A stretch of DNA of 41,789 nt. Origin: Rhizoclosmatium globosum (taxonomy: Eukaryota; Chytridiomycota; Chytridiomycetes; Chytridiales; Chytriomycetaceae). The DNA is taken from positions 1 to 41,789 of the forward strand of contig MCGO01000280.1 in the NCBI GenBank assembly GCA_002104985.1, in the 5' to 3' direction. Below, piece by piece: positions 10,905 through 19,911 of the stretch. A program made the position numbers and the translations under genes. The first letter of the stretch is position 1, and every line of letters begins with the position of its first letter. The notes beneath the pieces were generated by a model. The model did no database searches and was not told the DNA's origin. It saw nothing but the letters and a program-made list of their open reading frames with translations.

Positions 10905-11198
10905 TTGGGGAAGAGTTTTGTGGAGAGGAAATTCGCTGGCGTATTCAAGCTTATTCAAGAGAATTGAAAGAATTTTGGAAAGCCTCAATATCTGAAGGAG
11001 TCTTTCACTGAGGAGCGTTATGTGCTCTCAAAATTAGCCACAGAAGTAAATCACAGGGCTATGATTCCAGTCGTTATTCAAAATTAATTTCCTCTGAGTC
11101 GAGATGTACTGATGATGAGTGAACCCAGTTCCGGCAAGATTTACATATAATTCTCGCCTACGATCCACAAACGCAGCCCCCTTCTGCTCAAAACACTC
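10905..11198. promoter_or_regulatory. Shared divergent promoter region
   Basis: About 290 bp separate the citrate synthase start (minus) from the receptor start (plus), so both promoters must lie here. No clear TATA box or operator was identified. Confidence 0.35.
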
Positions 11199-12302
11199 AT
11201 GACCCTTACAAGTGAACAACTGGACAACATCCGACTCATCATGTACATCATATGCCCCCTGTCGCTTTGTTTCAACTTGTCGCTTATTTATTGCGTCGTG
11301 ACCATTAAATTCTTGAACAAAACGATAAACCACCTTCAAATGTGTCTCGCCATATGCGAGGGAACGCTATCCGTCCTCTGGATTCTTGGAAACAATGTAA
11401 TCACAGGTCCATTACAAACGCAGATTACTGGCGCGATATTCCAATTCTGCCTCAATGCTTCCGTTGGTTGGAACTTTGTTATATCGCTGTATTGCTTTCT
11501 CACTGTCCAAAAGAACTTGAAACGTGCAAATTGGTATTACAATTGGTACCATATTTATTGCTGGACTTTCGCGACTTCTGTTACCGTTCTCGTGTTTGTG
11601 TTCGAAGCGATTTGGGACAGAGGATACGCGTTTGGCGACGCAACGTTTGAGATCTGGATTTCCGGGTCGTATTCTGAGCTCAGGATTTGGCTCTATTACT
11701 TTCCGCTTTGGCTCCATTTCATCGGAACACTTGGAATCTATGTGTATATATTCAGAAAGACTTATACAGTTGAGTATGAAGTGAATAGGGCAGGTGGTAT
11801 TCAAACCGTTGGAGCGGGGACTTCCGGGTACATGTCCACAGGAGGGTTGCAATCTAATGGGGCCGTCTCATCTGGACTGGGCTCGGAGATGGTTCAAACA
11901 GTGTCCGTTGAGGCCGTCAATCCGTCTGCTATTCTTACTTCTGCAGTAACAGCAGGAACTTCAGTTGTTCATTCCACTAATTACGCATTTTTGGACCGTT
12001 CGAGTTTTTTTGAGCGTCAGTCTTCTCCATCTGATAGTGCAGCGTCTCCAAGGACAGGACCAGCAACAATGAAACATCAAACCAAAAAACTTGTTTATAG
12101 GTCTTGTTTCATCACAGCTAGTTTCTTTATCTGTTGGACACCTGCAACAGTCGGAAGAATTATGACACTTATAGATCCAAATGCAATTATTCCGTTTTGG
12201 TTGTACGCATGGATTGCCTTCGGATTTTCCATTTCAGGACTTATTAATCCGTTAGTCTTCTATGCAACATGGTACAGCCATATTCTTGGACACTTTGAAT
12301 GA
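11199..12302 (+). CDS. Seven-transmembrane GPCR, cAMP-receptor-like
   Basis: An intronless 367-aa membrane receptor. Hydrophobic segments sit near residues 11-35 (IIC PLSLCFNLSLIYCVVTI), 45-65, 80-105, 118-140, 162-187, then 302-322 (SCFITASFFICWTPA) and 335-357 (YAWIAFGFSISGLINPLVFY), giving seven helices. A long Ser/Thr/Gly-rich third cytoplasmic loop (about residues 195-298) separates TM5 from TM6. The overall pattern fits the fungal/amoebozoan cAMP-receptor-like or Git3-like class of G-protein-coupled receptors; the exact class and ligand cannot be read from sequence. TM6 carries CWTP and TM7 NPLVFY, reminiscent of rhodopsin-like CWxP and NPxxY motifs. The gene ends 24 bp from the end of the convergent bestrophin-like gene. 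Confidence 0.75.
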   Translation: MTLTSEQLDNIRLIMYIICPLSLCFNLSLIYCVVTIKFLNKTINHLQMCLAICEGTLSVLWILGNNVITGPLQTQITGAIFQFCLNASVGWNFVISLYCFLTVQKNLKRANWYYNWYHIYCWTFATSVTVLVFVFEAIWDRGYAFGDATFEIWISGSYSELRIWLYYFPLWLHFIGTLGIYVYIFRKTYTVEYEVNRAGGIQTVGAGTSGYMSTGGLQSNGAVSSGLGSEMVQTVSVEAVNPSAILTSAVTAGTSVVHSTNYAFLDRSSFFERQSSPSDSAASPRTGPATMKHQTKKLVYRSCFITASFFICWTPATVGRIMTLIDPNAIIPFWLYAWIAFGFSISGLINPLVFYATWYSHILGHFE

Positions 12303-12326
12303 AAAAATAAACGTAATAAATATAAC

Positions 12327-13446
12327 TTATCCCTTCCGAACAACGTCACTCCAACCTAACTGCACTCCTGAATCTTTCCTCGCCATAACTCCTTCCACAC
12401 ACATCCTCACATCTTCACAATATGCCTCCAGCGGTAAATCCTGCTTATCACGTCCAAAGGGGTCCTCAATCTTCTGCGCAATCATTCTTAACGCAAGCAT
12501 AATGTATGCACTGACAACTGTCGCTGGAATCGCACACCATCCCAACGTAGGAACAAACTGGAACGGTAGCCCCGCCAAATACAAAAACAAGACTTGTTGT
12601 AAATGGCATGCATATGCACGTGGGACAGGTGTATGTCGAATCCGCTCTAAGGACGCAATCGTGTCGCCGAGGGCGTTGACGGTATCGCACAGGGGTCTCG
12701 TGAGTTGTTTTGAATCAATTATGTAGGATTGGATGTGGTACAGAATTGTTATTGGGTCATTGATGCTGGTGTCAAGGTCTGGAACGAGTTTTGTGATTTC
12801 AGGTTCAACGGGTTCTTGACGGAGGTGAGCCTTGATGGCATATGGAATAGCTTGTAATAGCCGAAATGCTAGCTTTTGCGCCGCTTCTGTTTCGGGGGTG
12901 GGACATTTGATTGTCACCTTGACGACTCTTGCTAAATCAATGACACGAAACTTGACATTTCCCCAAAGACGCCGTCCTTCCCACCATCGATCACTAGCAA
13001 ATATTAATTATAATAAATTAGTTGAGCCAGGCTTACTAGGCAGTATTCGTTCTGAACGCAAGCAACAACGAAACACTCGTCCCCAAAATCAAAGCCAAAT
13101 TAACACTATTTGGCAGATCCTTCAAAAATTTGATCTCAGGAACTTTATAAAGCACGCAAACAAGTGTCGACCATGCAATAATCGCTGCCATTTGTGACCC
13201 CATGTATGGGAGAATCGAATACTTGAATCGGATGAGATCGTACCATTCTTTACTTGTTTTCAATCGTGCATCGTTTTTGAGTTTTGATAGGGTTGGTCGT
13301 GCGATTGTTGAGTGACGGGGGATTGTGGAGTGTTGAGGGAGTGGAAGGAGAGGGATGACGTTCTCGGTTAGAGTTAACGCTGATTGTGGGGTTTCACTCC
13401 GGTTGGCGACCAGGAACGAGTTCGTCTCTTCTTGCGTCACCGCCAT
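12327..13446 (-). CDS. Bestrophin/UPF0187-family chloride channel-like protein
   Basis: Two exons, 13446-13037 and 12993-12327, joined by a 43-nt phase-2 intron; 358 aa in total. The junction restores AFRTNTAYDRWWEGRRLWG, the hallmark motif of fungal and bacterial bestrophin-like (PF01062/UPF0187) anion channels. Upstream are a hydrophilic N-terminus and two helices (MAAIIAWSTLVCVLYKV, NLALILGTSVSLLLAF). Downstream come LPFQFVPTLGWCAIPATVVS and IEDPFGRDKQDLPLEAYC, also family motifs. The protein should be a plasma-membrane or organellar anion channel. ATG 13446 is preferred because the in-frame extension to 13635 is AT-rich and not protein-like. Confidence 0.85.
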
Positions 13447-14960
13447 TTTAGTTTGAAGTATGAGTGAGAGTCCTGTATGTTCCAGAACAATTAGAACCGA
13501 CGTGGATAAAAAAAACGGGCATTTGAAAGGTTTATTAAAACATACAGGTATTTTACATTTGTTTGTGTTTGCCACTGAAATCATTACATTGAGTGACTTT
13601 GGGCAAAAACGTGTTGTCTGTTCGACCAATTGCATGTTCGGAGATCGGGAAGAAGAGCACGCGCTTTATAAATTTAAGGATGAAAAAAGTGTTTTTCTGG
13701 GGTTCAGTTTGTTGGGGGCAAGAGTCCGCAAGCCCAATTCGAAATTAAAAATTGCCAGTCGGCGATTTCCGATCGAGACCATCTTCAATCAATCAAAATA
13801 CACTTGCCGTTCTTGACTTTATTCTAAACTTTTAACAGTATTTTAATTTATGCATTTGATTGACTCTCAAAAGAACCTTCAACTGTGTTCAACCAGCACC
13901 TGTGGCGTCCGACTTGAATCTGATGGAAGAACCTTGAATCAAGAACAGTCTGTGGCGATGAACATGATATAATAAAGCGACTTTGATTAAGAGCGTCCTT
14001 CAGAAAGTGCACATACTTGCCAATAATGATAACTGCAGGCCTAGAGGCTAGAACGAAACAATAGACACGATTTTGTTGTACCTCTTAAAATGAACATAAG
14101 GTTCAAGAAATGAGAGCTGATTGGGAACGTTTTTCTTCTCTTCTATTTATTTATTGATTCTTTGTCACAGACGTGGAGTTGGCAAGTCCGCGCACTCAAA
14201 CTAATTAAAGGTGAAGGGTGGAACTCCCATGTGCAAGAGTGAGACACAAGGGTTTCCGGTTTTCGGGTCTCGGTTGAGTTGGGTGGCAGTTCCGCAGCCC
14301 CTCGGCCAAAATGTGATCGGAAAATTCGAGGATGGCTGACACGCTAATACCGATCGAAACGGAGAAAAATGCGTGTCTAGGAGTATCCCAGCGGTGATAA
14401 CCGAGGTGGAGGAGTAGCTCGGTTGTAGTTTTATGACATTAATGGTGTAGAAAGAGTTTAGATGAATTTAAATGGATTAGTAAAGGGTGTTGTCACTGTG
14501 ATTTACTGTGAATGCACTAAGGAGCTTACCAATAGATGCATTTGATTGGATTGAACAAGGGATTACGTTTCAGTAGGCGCGTGTGGTCGTTAAAGATAGG
14601 CGCGTGCATTAGAAATCCAGAAAGAGGCGCGACCCAATGCAAGAAAATAGATGGTGATAAGGGAACCCTAATTGGTCTGCCGGGGCCACTTATAATGCAT
14701 ATCATGATAAGAGCCAAAAGAGTGACTATGGTCAACAACTAGGGAGGCATCCAAGCGTGGGATAAAAGAACACAGCGGTTAGATGACAGCTTTGTCTGAG
14801 GTCGAACAAGCCTCACATGGTCTGGATTTTCGAGTTGAGCAATTTTCAAAGGGGCCATCTCCATCCTCAACTCGTTGAAATTGGGGGTTGGATTTTTTGG
14901 GGCCTCAACCAACAACTCTTCTTGAAATCAACCAACCAACAACCAACCAACCAACCACCA
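13447..14960. other. 1.5-kb intergenic region
   Basis: Between divergent genes; ORFs here are short, overlapping and not protein-like. The right third holds CCCCT, AGGGG-like and GC-rich patches. The last 30 bp before the zinc-finger gene are a CAAC/CCAA tract (about 14929-14960). No tRNA, repeat array or transposon end was seen. Its size suggests a long promoter/5' leader for the transcription factor. Confidence 0.4.
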
Positions 14961-16596
14961 ATGAGCACCCACCACCAGGAGACCTTCTACGCCAGCCAGC
15001 ACATGAACCACGAGGCCTATGCAGCCGCCCTGAGCAAGGAAGAAAGCCAGTACTGCCCGGGCCCGTCTGAGTTCTACGCGGCATTCGACTCATTCACGAA
15101 CCTTCCGCCTTCATCGTCTTCAAACGAAGTGGACATTGATGCCTTCTTGTCGCCTGATATGACGTACGGCCTTGGACTCACGTTCAACGGCGAGGGCTTC
15201 CTTGCTTCGTCGTCGGTCGATGTCAAGGACGCCGACCTCCTCCAGCAACAACAACAACAACAACAACAAGAACACTCACACGACCAGATACAGCAACTTT
15301 TGATGCAGAGCCAATACTTTGAGTCCCTGTGAGTACTCAGTCCTTCTCTCTTCCGGGTTAAGGGGCAACCAGATGGTCACGGGACTGAACGCGAAACCCT
15401 CGATCAAACTGAGCCACACCTTCTTCCTCTCTCTTCTCCTTCTCGGGCTCCTCCTCTCTCCCTTGAATACTTGGATGCAATCATATTCATCAAGGATGCT
15501 CTCGTTTCATTTGCTGCGCGTGGCTCGTTTCTTTCAAACAAGCCCCAAAAAACCCTGAAACACTCCACCCGCAATTTTCTAACCATATCACTCCATCTAT
15601 AGATCCAACATGCATGCTCGTAGATTCTCAACATGCAGCACGATGTCAATGGCTACACTTGCGGAGACCGAAGGCTACCTCAATAGTCCTTACCAAACAA
15701 TGTCACCCCAAGTCCGCAGCATTCACACACATGCCACTCATCCTGTTGAGCCTTTCTTCTTTACAAGCGCGTCGACTTGTGTCTCGCCAACCGTTCCATC
15801 ATACTTTTCTCCTACTATTCCAACTGCCCACTGGCCTCTCGCCGATTTCGAGCTTCCACCATCTGTTGCCGTTGTGGACCCAACGACTGTCGCGTCTCCT
15901 TCTTTCAAAAGTGCAAGCCCCATCTCTCCTGCCACTTCAGAGTACAAGAAGAAGTCTTCCAAAAAGGCTTCCAACAAGCGCGTCCGCCAACTTTCCGACG
16001 AATCATCTGAGGACGAATACAAGCAGGAAGATGCTTTCTCAGACGCAACCGATGCCGACTTCTCTCCTATCCCTTCAACGTTCAAGGCTCCAATCCGTCG
16101 CCACTCTACTGCCACGTTGACTCCAAACCAACCCTCACCACCAAAGCGCGGTCGCTTCAACTCAAACCCATCTCCACCATCTGCTTCATTCCCTGCTGCA
16201 CCAACCACTACAACTCAACAAGCGCAACTCGCCGCCACTGCCCAAACTTCTCTCACTGGACCTAACGGCACCAAAGTCTTCCACTGTCCATACCCCAACT
16301 GCAACAAGACTTTCCCTCGCCAATACAACCTCAAGTCACACATGTTCTGCCACTCAGGCCTGCGCCCACACACATGTAACCTTTGTGAAGCTGCGTTTGC
16401 GAGAAAGCACGACTTGCAGAGACATGTTCGCACATTGCATGCTACAGACCGTCCATTCAAGTGCGGAAACTGCAGCTTGAGTTTTATGCAAGTCGAGCAG
16501 TTGAAGAGACATCAAGTCCAAGAAAAGGCTGGTATGCTTGCTTCTGGCTCATTGGTTTCTCGAAACGGTAGTATGAGTGTGAGTGACGATGAGTAG
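14961..16596 (+). CDS. C2H2 zinc-finger transcription factor, Crz1-like
   Basis: Two exons, 14961-15328 and 15603-16596, with a 274-nt phase-2 intron; 453 aa. The N-terminal half is acidic and Ser/Pro-rich with a nine-Gln run (codons CAA/CAG), typical of an activation region. A basic stretch KKKSSKKASNKRVRQ is a likely nuclear signal. The C-terminus has two good C2H2 fingers (HCPYPNCNKTFPRQYNLKSH and TCNLCEAAFARKHDLQRH). A third, FKCGNCSLSFMQVEQLKRH, lacks a convincing second His. The PRQYNLKSH plus AFARKHDLQRH pairing resembles Crz1-type calcineurin-responsive factors, though Msn2-like or other pairs cannot be excluded. A CAAC-rich leader precedes the ATG. The intron is long for this window. 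Confidence 0.85.
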
Positions 16597-16980
16597 ACTA
16601 TATGTTCACCGTATCATAAGCACTTTCACTTCCCCTATTTTATTCCTTGACTCCCTCTTTTCTTCTTTGATTTTAGAGTTTTTCTTTATATTCCCTTTTA
16701 GTCCCTATCCCTTTATCAAGTTAACTGTTTGTTTTTGGAGTCTGTGTATATCTGTTTTTTTACGTCTTCCACTTTATCGCTTATTTATTCATTACTTATT
16801 GCCTTTCTTCTGCTTCTGGCACCTTATTCTTATTAAGTGGACATTCTTAAACTCTCTCTCCCTGCTGTACATTCTTCATAAAATAAACATGGTTGGTTAT
16901 CAGATTGAGAAATTCCAAATATCTTGCAGGCGATATGGATTTTCCCTTTGGTTACTTGCCAAATCTGTAAAAGATATCCG
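16597..16980. other. T-rich 3' flank of the zinc-finger gene
   Basis: Strongly pyrimidine-rich DNA with an AATAAA-like string near 16880. An apparent hydrophobic ORF (16583-17131) is a by-product of the T-rich composition. No gene is supported. Confidence 0.5.
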
Positions 16981-17040
16981 ACATAAAAGCAGTGATTCTA
17001 TTCTCTGTCTCCGAAACACTATCCTGCCTTTCAGCATTTT

Positions 17041-17057
17041 GTATCAAGACTTGATAC
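17041..17057. repeat. Near-perfect palindrome
   Basis: GTATCAAG-A-CTTGATAC, eight-base arms around one central base. It lies where a start-codon intron would be in the degenerate secreted-protein copy. It may be chance, or a trace of how the start was lost. Confidence 0.4.
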
Positions 17058-17063
17058 AATCAG

Positions 17064-17405
17064 CACACCCTTCTCGCCGCACATTTGATACTCATCGCAA
17101 TTGCAAATATCAGTCACTGCGCCCCTCTTGATGTTATTGAACGAAACGTGAAGCGTAGTGATATTAATCACGAACCATACATCATACAGCAGATCATCCA
17201 CAGGACTCATTCGAAGGTATCTCCACATGTCAACACTTTATCTGGGCTCCTGGTTTCCCATTGCCCCCACCGCCACCTCCACTTGTAATTCCGCACTCAT
17301 TCAACCATGTCAACTATAACTACCGCGACCTCTACGACCACAACTAAAACGGGGTTGTTGGGAACGGTCGGAACTCTTGCTATTATGTTCTTTTGGTTTT
17401 GCTGA
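17064..17405 (+). pseudogene. Degenerate copy of the adjacent secreted-protein gene
   Basis: In one frame, HTLLAAHLILIAIANISHC, then APLDVIERNVKRSDINHEPY and IIQQIIHRTHSK align closely with the first coding segment of the gene at 17.7 kb (HSFLAAPIVIAFF, APIEIVAHRVKRGDMTHVPY, VVTHVVHKTHVK). Both copies have the identical element ATAAAAGCAGT upstream (16983-16993 and 17637-17647). This copy has no ATG at the expected place, the intron after it is collapsed, and a TAA interrupts the frame at 17286-17288. The frame then resumes as a Thr-rich stretch ending in a hydrophobic tail (LLGTVGTLAIMFFWFC), like a GPI signal. It is either a pseudogene or a very diverged small gene with an unrecognised first exon. 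Confidence 0.6.
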
Positions 17406-17636
17406 GGTTGGAAAATGTGTTGATGTGAAGGGGAAGTTCATGATGTTCTTGGTATACATGAATATTTTATGACTTACCTTATTTATATTTGGTGGATAAA
17501 ACTGTGTTCTTTTTTTACTACTGTCTGTTTCAGTTTGTTTCGCTTAAAGTATGTCTGACAGATGGTTTGGGCTGTCAAATTGACGGCTGACTGAAAATCT
17601 ATCGGCCGCTTGTCAAAGCTGTCAAAACGAGTCAAG

Positions 17637-17647
17637 ATAAAAGCAGT
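17637..17647 (+). promoter_or_regulatory. TATA-like element of the secreted-protein gene
   Basis: ATAAAAGCAGT, 46 bp upstream of the ATG at 17693 and identical to 16983-16993 upstream of the degenerate copy. Conservation between paralogues supports a core-promoter role. Confidence 0.5.
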
Positions 17648-17692
17648 CTCACTCTTCAGCAACTATCTCCCAGAAAACGTTTCTTGCAAAAA

Positions 17693-18633
17693 ATGGTTAG
17701 TACATACAGTTTAGCCAACCCAACTCTGAAACTCACGATGTATCCAAGCATTCTTTTCTTGCTGCCCCTATCGTTATTGCATTCTTTACCATTTTCGCGG
17801 CTGGTGCTCCAATCGAAATCGTCGCTCATCGCGTCAAGCGTGGAGACATGACGCATGTCCCGTATGTTGTTACTCACGTTGTCCACAAGACGCATGTAAA
17901 GGTGAGTAAAAAAATATTCTGATACTTAGTTAATAATATATGCGTTCTGTAGACTTCAAGTCCACCAACGATTCCTTCCTCTTCAACCACGACAACTCAA
18001 GAGCCACCAACAACGTCGACTACCACAACCACGACGTGTCCCGTCGAAACCGAGTACGTTACTGTATATGACGATGAAATTCAGGTGGTCCCAACCTCTG
18101 CTGTCGCACCAGTCACTCCAACGTACTTCAGTCTTCAAAACCTTGACATCCCTGGAACGTAAGTTCTTTCAAAATTCAATAATAACCTGTCTATAAACTG
18201 ATCCTTTGAAAAGTTGTCCTTGACATCCCTGGAACGTAAGTTCTTTCAAAATTCAATAATAACCTGTCTATAAACTGATCCTTTGAAAAGTTGTTTGGAC
18301 ATCGTACAATCCGATCCAGAGAGAAACATTCTCTTCGACATTGAATGTACACAAAACCCCACAAAGTTCACAACCTTGGAAGACGGCACCATCACTGACG
18401 GACATGGAAACTGTGTCAACTCGTGTACAGCCTACCCAACTCTTTTTCAACCTTGCGAATCGATTTCTACTACATGTGTGAAAGTCAAGTTTGATGTCAA
18501 GACTGGATGGTTGGGAGACGGGAAGACGTTGTGCTATCAGCTTGTAAATGGTATGATGGGTCCATTTCTCCAGCCTGGTGGTTGCGGAGATGCTGGTGGA
18601 AAGTTTCAAGTTTACACTGGCATTCCTGTTTGA
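17693..18633 (+). CDS. Secreted protein with LDIPG-C module
   Basis: Exons: 17693-17695 (the ATG alone), 17749-17901, 17953-18158 and 18291-18633; phases sum to 234 aa. A phase-0 intron sits directly after the start codon, and the signal peptide MHSFLAAPIVIAFFTIFAAG follows. Then come a KR-containing segment (possible Kex2-type site), a Thr/Ser/Pro linker, and one LDIPG-TCLD module. That module holds about nine cysteines and the motif TKFTTLEDGTI, suggestive of a ricin-B-like beta-trefoil but unproven. The last intron is unusual. A 77-bp unit holding the exon end, the whole intron and the next exon's first four bases is perfectly duplicated in tandem. Only the first donor with the second acceptor keeps the frame; using the first acceptor gives an immediate TGA. 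Function unknown; the protein is extracellular. Confidence 0.75.
18141..18294 (+). repeat. Perfect 77-bp tandem duplication containing a complete intron
   Basis: Copy 1 is 18141-18217 and copy 2 is 18218-18294, identical over 77 bp. Each holds CCTTGACATCCCTGGAAC, the donor GTAAGT, the intron body, the acceptor GAAAAG and TTGT. Confidence 0.95.
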
Positions 18634-18890
18634 ATGAATAAAGCCACCCTTTGTATTTTCTTATAACTTGAACTCTATTTCTGTATCAGTGAATGACGTT
18701 TCGAGCAAACAACGAATCGAAAGTGAAAACTGACAAAGTGTGATATGAAACAAACCCGGAGGTCAATCTCTCGGCGACTTTGATTCCACATATCAAATCC
18801 AAATTCGAATCAAAGAATGCCTATACAAAAAGGAACCGAATTTTGGATTAAGACATTTCAAAAACTCACACAAAACCCCAAGAACCAAAA

Positions 18891-19610
18891 ATGTCAAAGA
18901 CAGTTGTCATCACCGGAACCTCCCGTGGAATCGGACGTGCTCTCGCTGAAAACTATATTGCCCGCGGCTGGAACGTTATTGCTACCGCTCGTACTGTCGA
19001 CGCGTTAGCAACCTTGAACGCACACCAGAAACTTGCTCTCGACGTGTCAAGTGAGGAATCTATCAAGACCTTTGCTACAGCTCTCGGCAACACTCCAGTT
19101 CATTTGCTCATCAATAACGCGGGTATTGGTGGAGCAGATTCTCTTGGAACCCTTACGCAAGGCGAACTTGTCAGATTCCAGATCACCAATGCTGCTGGTC
19201 CTCTTTTGGTTACGCAAGCATTGCTTCCCAACTTGAAAATCGCGGCTGCTTCCAACTTGGATAAAAATCCTGTTGTCGTTGTTAACATTTCGTCTCAGTT
19301 GGGTAGCATCAAGGATGTTGACGTGTTTGGCGCTACGGAGATTGGAGGATCGTTCGCGTACCCTGCTTCAAAGACCACTTTGAACTACTACTCCAAGGCG
19401 TTGAGCTTTGCGTTGAAGAATGATGCTATTAGTGTCATTCCCATGTGTCCTGGGCATGTTGAAACGGATATGGGAGGTGCTGGTGCTCCATTGAAAGTCC
19501 ATGAAAGTGTCGCTGGAATCACTGAAAATATTGAGCGTGCTTTGGTTGATAAGGAGCTTACAATGAGCGGTGTGTACATCAACTATGCCAACGAGAAGCT
19601 TTCTTGGTAA
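18891..19610 (+). CDS. Short-chain dehydrogenase/reductase (C-factor-like SDR)
   Basis: Intronless, 239 aa, a classical SDR with a Rossmann fold. It has TGTSRGIG for NAD(P) binding near residue 8, NNAG near residue 75, a serine in NISSQ near residue 132, and YPASK (YxxxK) near residue 157. PGHVETDMGG follows, a typical C-terminal turn. It resembles C-factor/CsgA-type cytosolic SDRs that use small carbonyl substrates; the substrate is unknown. The start has a favourable A-rich context (AAAAATG). It lies in the same direction as the secreted-protein gene upstream and the S28 peptidase downstream, each with its own promoter space. Confidence 0.9.
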   Translation: MSKTVVITGTSRGIGRALAENYIARGWNVIATARTVDALATLNAHQKLALDVSSEESIKTFATALGNTPVHLLINNAGIGGADSLGTLTQGELVRFQITNAAGPLLVTQALLPNLKIAAASNLDKNPVVVVNISSQLGSIKDVDVFGATEIGGSFAYPASKTTLNYYSKALSFALKNDAISVIPMCPGHVETDMGGAGAPLKVHESVAGITENIERALVDKELTMSGVYINYANEKLSW

Positions 19611-19840
19611 AATAATCCAGACACTTTTCAACGTTTTTATTTAAATGAATTCGACATCCAGCGTTTAGCAATAAATAGCTTTCTATTTAAATGTAGATTT
19701 GTTTAATAACCAGAACATAATGTTTTCTCAGGCCCATACAATTTTTAAGTGCTGTCACCAATTTTTAACATGACGCGATGTCCACGGGGAAGGAAAACGC
19801 CACCACGTGATGAGGCTCTTTCACGACTTGGTAGAACCCC

Positions 19841-19847
19841 TATAAAT
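19841..19847 (+). promoter_or_regulatory. TATA box of the S28 peptidase gene
   Basis: TATAAAT about 70 bp upstream of the start at 19912, in an otherwise GC-rich stretch. Position and sequence fit a core promoter. Confidence 0.5.
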
Positions 19848-19911
19848 TGTGGCAGTAAGGAACACGGATGGAAATCATCCGCGAGTTCCGTGTTTATCAG
19901 CCTCACCTCGA

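Noticed and set aside
16583..17131. A 182-aa hydrophobic ORF after the zinc-finger gene
   Set aside because: Its Phe/Leu-rich text comes from a T-rich 3' flank; there are no homologous motifs and it overlaps the degenerate secreted-protein copy.
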